Shown: positions 26,507-35,736 of the stretch, one piece after another
Layout: every line of letters starts with the position of its first letter
Numbering within the stretch: position 1 is the stretch's first letter
Assembly (NCBI GenBank): GCA_949373255.1
Contig: CASICS010000004.1
Coordinates: forward strand, 1 to 41,624
Direction of reading: 5' to 3'
Length of the DNA: 41,624 nt
Source: an uncultured SAR86 cluster bacterium
GTDB taxonomy: Bacteria > Pseudomonadota > Gammaproteobacteria > Magnimaribacterales > AG-339-G14
Notes under the pieces: model-generated
Seen by the model: the letters and a program-made list of their open reading frames with translations, nothing else
Told to the model about the DNA's origin: nothing
The model's database searches: none
Program-made: the position numbers and the translations under genes

Positions 26507-26978
26507 AAATAGCGGCATAGATCCCTGCGACTAAATCATCTAAAACGACACCAAATCCGCTTTTCATTTTTGCATCAATCAGAGATATTGGATAAGGCTT
26601 CCAGATATCAAATAATCTAAATAATAAAAAAGCTACTACAGAATACAAGAGTATCTCTCTAACCATAATTAGTCCTGTTAGAGGCAAGAGAGCTATCCAT
26701 AACCCTGCAAGCTCGTCTATGACGATAGACTTTTGATCTTTATCCTTTTTACTGAGCTCTCTAGTGGCATAGTGACACACTAAAATTGAAACAATTACTA
26801 AGGAGGCTGTAAGTAAAATAATTATTTCAGAACTAAATGAGAGATATATAGCCACATAAAGATAAGCCATAAGTGCAGCTAAAGAACCCCATGTACCAGG
26901 AGCAATAGGAAGAAGTCCAATGCCAAATAAAGTTGCCAAGAGATGACTAGGTTTTTTTAAAATAGGAAAACTATTCAT
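26475..26978 (-). CDS. pgpA: Phosphatidylglycerophosphatase A
   Basis: Membrane phosphatase that makes phosphatidylglycerol. I start it at the ATG at 26978 (167 residues), which overlaps the thiL stop by 8 bases; a longer frame to 27029 would run inside thiL. Conserved features are GIGLLPIAPGTWGSL near residues 19-33, VIDELAGLW and FRLFDIWKPYPI, plus LDDLVAGI, with four hydrophobic segments between them. The 3' end runs 32 bases into the 3' end of dxs, leaving no room for a terminator. thiL-pgpA is the usual gene pair. Confidence 0.95.
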   Translation of the reverse strand: MNSFPILKKPSHLLATLFGIGLLPIAPGTWGSLAALMAYLYVAIYLSFSSEIIILLTASLVIVSILVCHYATRELSKKDKDQKSIVIDELAGLWIALLPLTGLIMVREILLYSVVAFLLFRLFDIWKPYPISLIDAKMKSGFGVVLDDLVAGIYAAIFTSLFLFLFS

Positions 26979-27918
26979 TAAAGTGATTGTATCCTGATTG
27001 ATCAAAATGAATTTCTTTTTCGTTATCAAGTACCGTTACTTTGTGACCTGCTTTCATAGTGCCAATCTTAGTTACCTTTAAAGAATATTTGCTCGCTAAC
27101 GAGTCTAGATTCTTTTCCTTAGATGACGGTAATGAAAAACACAATTCATAATCATCGCCCCAGGTTAAAGCTCTTTCATGGTCTCCAGAAAAAGGAATTT
27201 TTTCTAAAAATAAAGTAGCACCTAAATTACTCTTTTCACATATATGATTTAAATCGCCTAGTAGTCCATCAGAGAGGTCGATGCAGCTATTAGCTATCAA
27301 AGAAAGTTCCTTAGCAAATTCAAATTCTATTTTTGGTTTTAAATACTTGTTTGTATATTTAACTTCAGATTCACTTAGGCTCTTATTTTCCTTTAAAAAA
27401 TTTAAACCTAAATAAGCATCGCCAAGAGAGCCAGTGACATAAATATCATCATTTAATTTAGCGCCGCTTCTAGACATAAAATTATCTTTGTTTATGGAGC
27501 CACAAACACCAACTGAAATTGAACATTCTTTGCCTTTGGCTAAATCACCACCTAAAACAGGTACTTTGTAGGTATTAACAAACTCGATAATGCCTTTCGC
27601 AAAATCTTCAATCCAACTTTTATCTTGTGTCGCAAGAACCAAAGAAATAGATATCCATTTTAAAGATCCACCGCAAGCTGCGATATCGCTCGCAGCGACG
27701 ACGCAAGATCTAAAGGCAATTTTATTGGGTTCTAAGTTTTCAAGAAAATGAACACCGGAAACAGAAACATCTGTTGAAAAGATTAATTCTTTATTTGGTT
27801 CTGAAAATAAACCAGCATCATCGCCAGGACCAATTATGAGACCAGAGGAGTCATGAAATTGACTCCCTAGATCTTGAAAAAATTCTTTAAGAATTGAGAA
27901 TTCATCCGTTTCTTTCAT
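26971..27918 (-). CDS. thiL: Thiamine-monophosphate kinase
   Basis: Phosphorylates thiamine monophosphate to thiamine diphosphate. The 315-residue protein has IIGPGDDAGLF (22-32), STDVSVSGVHF, the SDIAACGG motif, GGDLAKG, GSLGDAYLGL and the C-terminal CIDLSDGLLGDL and WGDDYELCFSLP, all ThiL signatures of the PurM/ThiL fold. The start ATG at 27918 lies 24 bases after the thiolase stop, so it may be read with it. In many gammaproteobacteria thiL follows nusB; here nusB is about 14 kb away. Confidence 0.96.
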   Translation of the reverse strand: MKETDEFSILKEFFQDLGSQFHDSSGLIIGPGDDAGLFSEPNKELIFSTDVSVSGVHFLENLEPNKIAFRSCVVAASDIAACGGSLKWISISLVLATQDKSWIEDFAKGIIEFVNTYKVPVLGGDLAKGKECSISVGVCGSINKDNFMSRSGAKLNDDIYVTGSLGDAYLGLNFLKENKSLSESEVKYTNKYLKPKIEFEFAKELSLIANSCIDLSDGLLGDLNHICEKSNLGATLFLEKIPFSGDHERALTWGDDYELCFSLPSSKEKNLDSLASKYSLKVTKIGTMKAGHKVTVLDNEKEIHFDQSGYNHFNE

Positions 27919-27942
27919 TAAAAGAAGCGGATGATTTCTAAT

Positions 27943-29142
27943 TTAAGATTTGTATGCTTCAAAAAGGCCAGTAGCACCCATACCACCACCAACACACATG
28001 GTAACAATACCGTACTTTCCACCTCTTCTATTAAGTTCTCTAGCCAAGTGACCTACTTGTCTAGAACCTGTCATACCGAATGGGTGACCAATTGAAATTG
28101 ACCCACCATTAACGTTAAGCTTGTCTTCAGGAAGATTGAGCTTGTCTCTGATGTAAACAACTTGAGAAGCAAAAGCTTCGTTAAGCTCCCATAAATCTAT
28201 ATCTTCTACTGATAAACCAGCAGATTTTAATAACTTTGGAATTGAATATACTGGTCCGATCCCCATTTCGTCTGGCTGACAACCTACAGTTGTAAAACCT
28301 CTGAAATAAAGCATAGGCTCTAATCCAAGTTCAAGAGCTTTTTCTTCACTCATAACAAGTGTTACAGAAGCTCCGTCTGAAAGCTGCGAAGAGTTACCTG
28401 CAGTAACTGTTCCGTTTTCAGGATCAAACACTGGTTTTAAAGATTGTAAGCCTTCCATAGTAGTTGTTGGACGGTTGCAATCATCTTTATCAACAGTAAC
28501 TTCAACATCTTTAGCTTCACCAGTCTCTTTATTGTAGAGTTTCATGGTAGTAGTCATTGGCACGATTTCATCATCGTAATAACCTGCTTCTTGTGCAGCA
28601 GCAGTTCTTTGTTGACTGGCTAAAGCAATTTCATCTTGCGCTTCTCTAGAGACGTTATAACGTTTAGCAACAGTTTCAGCGGTATGACCCATAGCCATAT
28701 ATATACCTGGCATTTCAGCAGCAAGCTTATCGTTGACATACATGTTCATATTCAAACCAGCTTCGCCTAAAACGGTACTGATACTTTCAACACCACCAGC
28801 TAGCATACAATCTGAATGCCCACTAGCCACTTGATTACAAGCCATAGCAATTGAATTCAAACCAGATGAGCAATAACGATTAATCGTTGTTCCGCCCGTT
28901 TCAATTGGAAGCTTAGATAATACTGCAGCATTTCTCGCAATATTGTGTCCTTGAGCTCCCTCAGGGTTACCGCAACCCAAAATAAGATCTTCTACCAAAG
29001 CCGGATCAACCTTAGGGTTTCTTTCCATGATGGCATCAATTAAGTGAGCAACCATATCGTCGGCTCTAGTGATATTAAAACCACCTCTGTGAGATTTCGC
29101 TAAACCGGTTCTAACGCTATCTATTATTACTACGTTTTTCAT
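27943..29142 (-). CDS. Acetyl-CoA acyltransferase / C-acetyltransferase (thiolase)
   Basis: A 399-residue thiolase that cleaves or forms 3-ketoacyl-CoA. The acyl-accepting cysteine is C91 in NRYCSSGLNSI, the general base H353 in GHPFGMTGSR and the second cysteine C383 in CVGGGMGATG. RTGLAKSHRG at the N-terminus and the loop AEMPGIYMAMGHTAE resemble degradative thiolases (FadA/FadI-like or catabolic types) more than PhaA. No fadB partner is beside it. A good AGGAG ribosome binding site stands before the ATG at 29142. Whether it serves fatty acid, sterol or amino acid breakdown cannot be told; lying between thiL and the receptors it may be an inserted gene. Confidence 0.92.
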   Translation of the reverse strand: MKNVVIIDSVRTGLAKSHRGGFNITRADDMVAHLIDAIMERNPKVDPALVEDLILGCGNPEGAQGHNIARNAAVLSKLPIETGGTTINRYCSSGLNSIAMACNQVASGHSDCMLAGGVESISTVLGEAGLNMNMYVNDKLAAEMPGIYMAMGHTAETVAKRYNVSREAQDEIALASQQRTAAAQEAGYYDDEIVPMTTTMKLYNKETGEAKDVEVTVDKDDCNRPTTTMEGLQSLKPVFDPENGTVTAGNSSQLSDGASVTLVMSEEKALELGLEPMLYFRGFTTVGCQPDEMGIGPVYSIPKLLKSAGLSVEDIDLWELNEAFASQVVYIRDKLNLPEDKLNVNGGSISIGHPFGMTGSRQVGHLARELNRRGGKYGIVTMCVGGGMGATGLFEAYKS

Positions 29143-29186
29143 TTTTTCTCCTAAAAATTTTTTCCAAAATAAATTGGTTGAGTGTG

Positions 29187-29215
29187 ATTATAGAGAGTTT
29201 CATTGATTATTTCTA
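29187..29215 (-). promoter_or_regulatory. Promoter of the thiolase gene
   Basis: On the minus strand TAGAAA (four of six, 29215-29210), a 17-base spacer and a perfect TATAAT (29192-29187). The transcript would have a leader of roughly 38 bases including the AGGAG site. This lies in the 150-base gap that also holds the terminator of the upstream receptor gene. Confidence 0.5.
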
Positions 29216-29251
29216 ATGTTTATATTCGTCTTAACCTAATTTTAAATGCAA

Positions 29252-29276
29252 AAAAGCCCTGTAAAACAGGGCTTTT
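29252..29276 (-). terminator. Rho-independent terminator of first receptor gene
   Basis: A perfect 10-base-pair inverted repeat (AAAAGCCCTG / CAGGGCTTTT) with a 5-base loop, starting 17 bases after the receptor stop at 29293. Read on the minus strand it ends in a run of T. The stem core is the same as in the terminator of the second receptor. Confidence 0.85.
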
Positions 29277-29291
29277 CTGAGGTTAAGATTG

Positions 29292-29487
29292 ATTAGAAGT
29301 TAATTCCAAAATCTAAACCAGCTCGCATCCCTTCAGAGTAAGTTACGAATATAACTGCACCCTGTAAGTTACTTGTTCTATTAGTAGCTGTCATTTGACG
29401 TTTGTCAGCTAAGTTTTTAGCCCACAAGTTCAAGTACCAGTCACCTTGGCTTGGCTCATAAGTAGCATTCAGATCAATGTACTCTTG
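29292..29487. repeat. Near-identical 3' end shared by the two receptor genes (copy 1)
   Basis: 196 bases that match 32566-32761 with a single difference (A at 29380, G at 32654), covering the last 64 codons and stop of each receptor. Similarity drops sharply at 29488. The codon changed by the single difference is synonymous, since the two protein ends are identical. Confidence 0.9.
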
Positions 29488-32349
29488 CGCACCAGTATTA
29501 AAACGTGCGTTGTTGTACAAATCTCCCGCGAATGCATCTTTGAAAGAATATCCCAATCGAACCGCACCACTACCGTTCATACCTTCGTATAATTGCGTTA
29601 AGCTCACAGTTGCTTCCATGTCAGAAACTCCAGGAATTTTATTCCCACCGAGTTCTTTCATGACAGCACCGGTTAATGAGTTAGCGCCAGCCGGAGCAAG
29701 CGTACTACCTAATATCTGCGCTAATCCAGTTGGATTCATCAAGATGTTTCCGGCACTAGTAACGTTGTAAGCCGAAACAGCACAACCAGTTAAGCCAGCA
29801 GCATTACAAGTACCTAATACAGCTGCTTGTCTAGTTGCAGCTTGAGTTGCAGTAAACGCTGTAGTTACACCAACATTTGATGCGTCCTGTAAGTGCGCAA
29901 TTAATCCAGCGGCAGTTAAAGATCCACTCCAAGAAGTTGATTGGTCTGGGTTGTGTGGGTCGATAGATTTAGAACCTACTGAGACCAATGAGTTACCCGG
30001 ACCTCTTCCTTCTCCTGAAGACGAAGTTACAAGTTCACTGTCAGTCAACAAGACGTTAGCTGCTAGAGCTAATGAATCGGTTATGAAGAACTGCGTATCA
30101 AGCTGTAAACCTTGGTGAAGAATATCATGAGGTTCGGTATAAGCAGAGTTTCCTCTAATTAAAGAATAAGGCGAATCCGCTTGTTCGTGTCTGAATATGT
30201 TTGCATTCAGTTTCAAACGACCATCCATGAGGATATTTTTAGAACCCACTTCGTAAGAAGTAGCTTTTGATCCTTTAAACTTTGAACCATCTGGATTTGC
30301 ACCACCGGCACGGTCACCCGTAGTCATTGATACATAAGCCATGCCTTGATCGTAAGAATACTGTAAGACACCTTTATAAGTGTCTGCATAGTTATTTTCC
30401 CACGCTAAAACATGAGCAGCTTGCCAGCAAGCTTCATAATTAGCTTCACGACATACAGATGTATTGGAATTTCTTAGGCCTCGTGCATAACCATTGGATT
30501 TAACACCAATGTTATAAGCACCATCGGAAAGTCCATTAACTGTTCTTGTTTCGAATCTGTTTTCCATGTAACGAGCACCTAACGTAAGTTTCCAGTTATC
30601 TAAGAACGTATAGTAATACTCACCAAATATGGCTTTAGACTCTGTTGCTGTTCGTTGGTCATTGATTAACCCACCCGCTTGGTGCGGCATAGATTTAGCA
30701 CAAGCTCCACCATTTTTATCTACCTTAGCAACACCAGCTGCATCATTTCCAACATATGTTCCTGCACAACCACCAATAATGGTAGAGACAAGGGTATCGG
30801 CGACTGCTTTAACACCAGCAGCAGTAATATCACCACCAGCTGCTACAATTGCATTGCCAAGTGGAGTAGCGGCGCTAGCTAAAACAGCAGCTAAAGTGCC
30901 ATAAAAAGACTGTCCACCGTAACCATCTAATGCGCCACCAGTGAACATTCCAGATAAAGGATGGTTTTTGAAGTCATTCATTAATAGGTAAGCCGTAGTT
31001 TGAATCGTGTATTCATTGATACCGGTATCGTTATCATTGTATGCACCAACCACAAAGTTGTGATTATCAAAATCAGATGTAACGTTTATTTCAAATGCAT
31101 TTGATTCATTTTGTGCTCTTGAACATTCAGAAGCTCCAGCAAATTGAATGTTGGTTTGTGTTCCAAAACATGTAGTCTCTAAACTAGCAATTGTCATCGT
31201 TCCACGCGGTTGAAAACCTGAACCAATTTTCGATGCAGTTCCACCGATTACTGAGTCGCCGTGATCGTTATCATCTACTTGGTAGTAGGCGGTATTTGAG
31301 TTGGTTGCTTTAACTCTAAGTTCTAAGTTACCAGGAGCAACATTGAAACCAGTGATGTATTCCAATTGAGCTAAAGAACTTTTTTGTTGTCTTTTAGCAT
31401 CGTAAGATTTTCTGACCGTATTGATGTCTTTAGATCTAGCAGTATCGGCAGCCGCTAAAGTATCAGTTCCAGTAGTAATGAAAGTCAATGTATCAAAAGT
31501 ATTACTCACAGTTCCCGATGTAAACACAGGTCTGTTTATGTGCGCTTCAACATTTTGGGTATCAGGAGAACAACCAAAGAAAGATTCTCTATTACAAGAA
31601 GCCGTTCCAAGGTTCAAACGATTATCGTTGATACTGTAACTATCATAGTTAAAATTAAGCTGATTGTTGTCATCAATTGCCCAGTCCAATGAAAGTCTGG
31701 CACCAAAAGCGTCACGATTATCAATCATGTTTCCAGTTCCTAAGTTATTTACTACACCATCTTTATCGAACTTGGATATAGCTATTCTTCCTTGAACGTT
31801 TGCAGCAACACCAAAATCTGCTGCCGTTTTAACCATTGTGTAACCGTCTTCACCAACTGAAGCTTTTAAGTAGTTTCCAGCTCCAGGTCGAGCAGAAATT
31901 AAATTCATTAAACCAGTAGTTGTATTTCTTCCGTATAAAGTTCCTTGCGGTCCTTCTAGAATCTCAAGACGCGCAGCATCTAAGAAACCAACTTCAGCCC
32001 AAGCACTTTGACTTGCTGAATGGCCATTTAACTGAAGGTCGGCGGCAGCTACTGTGGCAGCTCCTATTCCAGGTACTACTAAACCTCTCAGTTTGATTCC
32101 AACACCGGAACCGATTCCGTTAGAAAAAGAAACACCGGTAGTACTGTCAGCTAGATCAGCCGCAGTTTCTATATGTTGTTCCATTAAGTCTTCACCAGTT
32201 ATGGCTTGAACAGACAGAGCAATATCTTGCAGAGACTCTGCTTGTCTTGCCGCTGTTACAGTGACTTCTTCAACAGTCTGCGCGAAAGCCGACACATGGA
32301 AACCCATGGCCAGTACGACAGCTGTCATTAAATTAAAAAAACGTTTCAT
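29293..32349 (-). CDS. TonB-dependent outer membrane receptor (paralogue 1)
   Basis: A 1018-residue receptor. I start it at the ATG at 32349, which follows a strong GGGAGGAG site; the frame runs 21 codons further without support. Residues 1-24 are a signal peptide ending AFAQ, followed by a TonB-box-like TVEEVTVTA. The plug domain (about 35-155) has IKLRGLVVPGIG and EGPQGTLYGRNTTTGLMN. The rest is a 22-strand barrel by family, ending NLADKRQM and a terminal phenylalanine (GINF), the outer membrane assembly signal. It has ten cysteines in five close pairs, all in the predicted loops. The substrate is unknown. It is a tandem paralogue of the next receptor. Confidence 0.93.
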   Translation of the reverse strand: MKRFFNLMTAVVLAMGFHVSAFAQTVEEVTVTAARQAESLQDIALSVQAITGEDLMEQHIETAADLADSTTGVSFSNGIGSGVGIKLRGLVVPGIGAATVAAADLQLNGHSASQSAWAEVGFLDAARLEILEGPQGTLYGRNTTTGLMNLISARPGAGNYLKASVGEDGYTMVKTAADFGVAANVQGRIAISKFDKDGVVNNLGTGNMIDNRDAFGARLSLDWAIDDNNQLNFNYDSYSINDNRLNLGTASCNRESFFGCSPDTQNVEAHINRPVFTSGTVSNTFDTLTFITTGTDTLAAADTARSKDINTVRKSYDAKRQQKSSLAQLEYITGFNVAPGNLELRVKATNSNTAYYQVDDNDHGDSVIGGTASKIGSGFQPRGTMTIASLETTCFGTQTNIQFAGASECSRAQNESNAFEINVTSDFDNHNFVVGAYNDNDTGINEYTIQTTAYLLMNDFKNHPLSGMFTGGALDGYGGQSFYGTLAAVLASAATPLGNAIVAAGGDITAAGVKAVADTLVSTIIGGCAGTYVGNDAAGVAKVDKNGGACAKSMPHQAGGLINDQRTATESKAIFGEYYYTFLDNWKLTLGARYMENRFETRTVNGLSDGAYNIGVKSNGYARGLRNSNTSVCREANYEACWQAAHVLAWENNYADTYKGVLQYSYDQGMAYVSMTTGDRAGGANPDGSKFKGSKATSYEVGSKNILMDGRLKLNANIFRHEQADSPYSLIRGNSAYTEPHDILHQGLQLDTQFFITDSLALAANVLLTDSELVTSSSGEGRGPGNSLVSVGSKSIDPHNPDQSTSWSGSLTAAGLIAHLQDASNVGVTTAFTATQAATRQAAVLGTCNAAGLTGCAVSAYNVTSAGNILMNPTGLAQILGSTLAPAGANSLTGAVMKELGGNKIPGVSDMEATVSLTQLYEGMNGSGAVRLGYSFKDAFAGDLYNNARFNTGAQEYIDLNATYEPSQGDWYLNLWAKNLADKRQMTATNRTSNLQGAVIFVTYSEGMRAGLDFGINF

Positions 32350-32468
32350 TGACTCCTCCCAATTTGAGTACAAATAGTTATAAAGAAACAAACTTTCTGT
32401 TTCTAAATCCATTTATATTGAAAGGTTGAAGCGTCCTGCTCCAAGTAAAAATGTCTCCCCTTAACTTA

Positions 32469-32497
32469 ATACTAACTCAGCTTTTTTTATAAGACAA
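32469..32497 (-). promoter_or_regulatory. Promoter of first receptor gene
   Basis: Minus strand TTGTCT (32497-32492), 17-base spacer and TAGTAT (32474-32469), each four of six matches. TGAGTTAGTAT here corresponds to TGAGTTATTAT before the second receptor, and GTTAAGGGGAG downstream to GTTAAGGGAG. The predicted leader is about 113 bases, equal to that of the second receptor. The shared layout is the main support. Confidence 0.45.
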
Positions 32498-32524
32498 GCA
32501 TTCGTGTGTTAATAACCCAAACAA

Positions 32525-32550
32525 AAAAGCCCTGTCGAGACAGGGCTTTT
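32525..32550 (-). terminator. Rho-independent terminator of second receptor gene
   Basis: A 12-base inverted repeat (AAAAGCCCTGTC / GACAGGGCTTTT) closing on a very short loop, read on the minus strand into a T run, starting 17 bases after the stop of the second receptor at 32567. It shares the stem core of the first receptor's terminator, but the loop and inner stem differ. Confidence 0.85.
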
Positions 32551-32565
32551 CTGAAGTAAAGACTA

Positions 32566-32761
32566 ATTAGAAGTTAATTCCAAAATCTAAACCAGCTCGC
32601 ATCCCTTCAGAGTAAGTTACGAATATAACTGCACCCTGTAAGTTACTTGTTCTGTTAGTAGCTGTCATTTGACGTTTGTCAGCTAAGTTTTTAGCCCACA
32701 AGTTCAAGTACCAGTCACCTTGGCTTGGCTCATAAGTAGCATTCAGATCAATGTACTCTTG
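32566..32761. repeat. Near-identical 3' end shared by the two receptor genes (copy 2)
   Basis: Partner of 29292-29487, with one difference in 196 bases. The flanks diverge at once on the gene side (from 32762), which suggests gene conversion or a short recombination tract and not simple recent duplication. Confidence 0.9.
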
Positions 32762-35611
32762 TGAAGCTGTTTTAAAACGTTCGTTGTTATAAAAATCTCC
32801 ATAAAAGTCATCTTTGAAAGAATATGCTAAACGAACCGCTCCACTACCACCAGCACCTTGATAAAATTGCGATAAGCTCACAGTTGCTTCCATGTCAGAA
32901 ACTCCGGGAACTTTATTCCCACCAATTTCTTTCATGACTGATCCAGTTGCAGTAGCAGTTCCATTAACGCCTACTAATGCAGCTAGTCCCGTAGGATTCA
33001 TCAAGATGTTTCCTTTGTTAGTGATGTTATAAGCCGAAACACCACAAGCAGATGCACTTACGGCTGCATTACATGCAGTTCTTGCATTAGATATTGCAGT
33101 TGTAGCAGCTGAGTTTGATAACCCGCCACCAGCAGCACTTTCTAAGTAAGCAACCGCCGCAAGGTCTGTATTTTGTGCTTGAGTATTTCCTCCTGGAGTT
33201 GCTGCACTCACTATGGCACCACTCCAACCAGTTGCTTGGTCTGGGTTGTGAGGGTCGATAGATTTAGAACCTACTGAGACCAATGAGTTACCCGGACCTC
33301 TTCCTTCTCCTGTAGTCGAAGTCACAAATTCACTGTCCGTCATCAAGACATTAGCAGCTAGAACTAGAGAGTCAGTCACAAAGAACTGCGTATCAAGCTG
33401 TAACCCTTGGTGAATGATGTCATGCGGTTCGGTGTATGCTGAGTTAACTCTAATTATAGAATAGGAAGCATCGTCTTGTTCGTGCCTGAATAAGGTTGCA
33501 TTCAGTTTCAAACGGCTATCCATGAGGATGTTTTTAGAACCTATTTCGTAAGAAGTGGCTTTTGATCCTTTAAATTTTGAACCATCTGGGTTTGCACCGC
33601 CAGCTCGGTTACCCGTAGTCATTGATACGTAAGCCATGCCTTGGTCGTAAGAGTACTGTAGAACTCCTTTATAAGTGTCGGCGTAGTTTTTATCAGTAGC
33701 TAGGATATGAGCAGCTTGCCAACAAGCTTCAAAATCAGCTTGATTACATACATTTGTATTTGAATTTCTCAATCCTCTTGCATATCCATTGGATTTAACA
33801 CCAATGTTGTAAGCGCTGTCAGAAAGTCCATTAACTGTTCTTGTTTCAAATCTATCGTCCATGTAACGCGCTCCAAGAGTTAACTTAAAGTTATCCATAA
33901 ACGTATAGTAATACTCACCATATATAGCTCTGCTGTCTATTGTAGTTCTTTGGTCATTGATTAACCCACCAGCATTTTTTGGCATAGTCTTTATGCAAGT
34001 ACCACCTTTCTCATCCGGTGTGCTACCAGCCAGTCCAGCACATTGTCCAATTATTGTATTTACGAACGTATCAGTTACAGTTTTAACTCCAGCGGCAGTG
34101 ATATCACCACCAGCTGTTGCTATTGCGCCTCCTAAGGCTACTGCATTAGCTCCAATTTGGCCTGCTAAAACACCGTAAAAATTTTGTCCACCGTAACCAT
34201 CTAATGCGCCACCAGTGAACATGCCAGATAGAGGGTGCTTGCTGAAATCATTCAATAGTAAGTAACCCGTAGTTTGAATAGAGTAATCATTGATGCCTTT
34301 AGAATTATCCATGTATGCACCAACCACAAAGTTGTGATTCTCAAAATCAGATGCAACATTTATTTCAAAGGCATTTGTTTCAGTTTCAACTCTTGAACAT
34401 TCAGTAGATCCAGAATATTGAACGTTGGTTTCTGTACCAAAACAATTAGTTTCTAAACTAGCAATCGTCATGCCCATGGGCTGGAGAGCAGATCTAATTG
34501 TTCCTGCAGCTCCAAGACTAGCTGAATCGGTGTGATCGTTATCATCAACTTGATAATAGCTATTTTGTGTATTTGTTGCTTTAACTCTAAGTTCTAAATC
34601 ACCAGGAGCAACGCTCAAGCCAGTGATGTATTCCAATTGAGTTGCAGAAAGTTTTTGTTGTCTTTTAGGATCGTATGATTTTCTGACCGTATTGATGTCC
34701 GTTGACCTAGTAGTATCCAAACCTATCAGTTGATCGGTTCCATTAGAAATGAAAGTTAAATTATCAAAAGTATTACTTACTGTTCCGGAAATGAATACAG
34801 GTCTTTGAATATGAGCTTCTACGTTTGTTGTGTCTGGATGACAACCAAAGAAAGCGTCTCTATTACAAGATGATACTCCTAGATTTAAACGATTATCGTT
34901 AATACTGTAACTGTCGTGGTTAAAATTCAATTGATTGTTGTCATCAATTGCCCAATCCAATGAAAGTCTGGCACCAAAAGCATCACGGTTATCGATCATA
35001 TTGCCGGTACCAGTATTTTTTACTGTACCGTCTTTATCGAACTTGGATATAGCTATTCTTCCTTGAATGTTTGCAGCAACATCAAAATCTGCTGCCGTTT
35101 TAACCATTGTGTAACCGTCTTCACCAACTGATGTTTTGAGGTAGTTACCAGCACCAGGTCGAGCAGAAATTAAATTCATTAAACCAGTGGTTGTATTTCT
35201 TCCGTATAAAGTTCCTTGCGGTCCTTCTAAAATCTCAAGACGCGCTGCATCCAAAAATCCAACTTCAGACCAGGCTGATGCAGAGATTGAATGGCCGTTT
35301 AATTGGGCGTCGGCAGCATCGACTGTTGCAGCTCCTATTCCAGGCACTACTAAACCTCTCAGTTTAATTCCAACACCGGAGCCGATTCCGTTAGAAAAAG
35401 AAACACCAGTAGTTGAGTTTGCTAGATCAGCAGCAGTCTCTATATGTTGTTCCATTAAGTCTTCACCAGTAATGGCTTGGACAGACAAAGCGATATCTTG
35501 CAGAGATTCTGCTTGTCTTGTTGCAGTAACTGTTACTTCTTCAACAGTCTGTGACAAGACTGGGAAAGATAGAACAGCTATGAAGGCTGCGATTAAATAT
35601 TTTTTTAACAT
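32567..35611 (-). CDS. TonB-dependent outer membrane receptor (paralogue 2)
   Basis: A 1014-residue receptor closely similar to paralogue 1. The ATG at 35611 is chosen because AAGGAG stands just before it and the signal peptide (1 to about 21, ending VLSQ) starts there; the frame could extend 50 codons further but runs through the promoter. TVEEVTVTA is the TonB-box candidate, and the plug has the same IKLRGLVVPGIG and EGPQGTLYGRNT. Differences from paralogue 1 cluster in predicted outer loops, notably the segment of about 60 residues near 830-895 and the small-residue loop near 525. It ends in GINF. The same five cysteine pairs are present. It is divergent from nth. Confidence 0.93.
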   Translation of the reverse strand: MLKKYLIAAFIAVLSFPVLSQTVEEVTVTATRQAESLQDIALSVQAITGEDLMEQHIETAADLANSTTGVSFSNGIGSGVGIKLRGLVVPGIGAATVDAADAQLNGHSISASAWSEVGFLDAARLEILEGPQGTLYGRNTTTGLMNLISARPGAGNYLKTSVGEDGYTMVKTAADFDVAANIQGRIAISKFDKDGTVKNTGTGNMIDNRDAFGARLSLDWAIDDNNQLNFNHDSYSINDNRLNLGVSSCNRDAFFGCHPDTTNVEAHIQRPVFISGTVSNTFDNLTFISNGTDQLIGLDTTRSTDINTVRKSYDPKRQQKLSATQLEYITGLSVAPGDLELRVKATNTQNSYYQVDDNDHTDSASLGAAGTIRSALQPMGMTIASLETNCFGTETNVQYSGSTECSRVETETNAFEINVASDFENHNFVVGAYMDNSKGINDYSIQTTGYLLLNDFSKHPLSGMFTGGALDGYGGQNFYGVLAGQIGANAVALGGAIATAGGDITAAGVKTVTDTFVNTIIGQCAGLAGSTPDEKGGTCIKTMPKNAGGLINDQRTTIDSRAIYGEYYYTFMDNFKLTLGARYMDDRFETRTVNGLSDSAYNIGVKSNGYARGLRNSNTNVCNQADFEACWQAAHILATDKNYADTYKGVLQYSYDQGMAYVSMTTGNRAGGANPDGSKFKGSKATSYEIGSKNILMDSRLKLNATLFRHEQDDASYSIIRVNSAYTEPHDIIHQGLQLDTQFFVTDSLVLAANVLMTDSEFVTSTTGEGRGPGNSLVSVGSKSIDPHNPDQATGWSGAIVSAATPGGNTQAQNTDLAAVAYLESAAGGGLSNSAATTAISNARTACNAAVSASACGVSAYNITNKGNILMNPTGLAALVGVNGTATATGSVMKEIGGNKVPGVSDMEATVSLSQFYQGAGGSGAVRLAYSFKDDFYGDFYNNERFKTASQEYIDLNATYEPSQGDWYLNLWAKNLADKRQMTATNRTSNLQGAVIFVTYSEGMRAGLDFGINF

Positions 35612-35730
35612 TACTTTCTTCTCCTTAAGTAAATAAATTAATAAGGAATTAAAAGTTAAATGCAGGAATGGAAAAGGATTTATCATCCATGACCCCCTAA
35701 AAGAAACAGCTACTCCCTTAACCGTGAAGC

Positions 35731-35736
35731 TATAAT
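35731..35736 (+). promoter_or_regulatory. Possible -10 box for nth, overlapping the receptor promoter
   Basis: Perfect TATAAT on the plus strand, about 38 bases before the nth ATG at 35775; the -35 match is poor. It overlaps, on the other strand, the -10 box of the second receptor (35737-35732), so the two polymerases could not bind at once. Confidence 0.35.

Noticed and set aside
32350-32412. N-terminal extension of the first receptor by 21 codons
   Set aside because: The ATG at 32349 follows GGGAGGAG and begins a normal signal peptide; the extension would bury it.
35187-35636. Open frame of 149 codons on the plus strand
   Set aside because: Antisense to the 5' end of the second receptor; arises from its biased codon pattern, and similar shadow frames appear elsewhere in the receptors.
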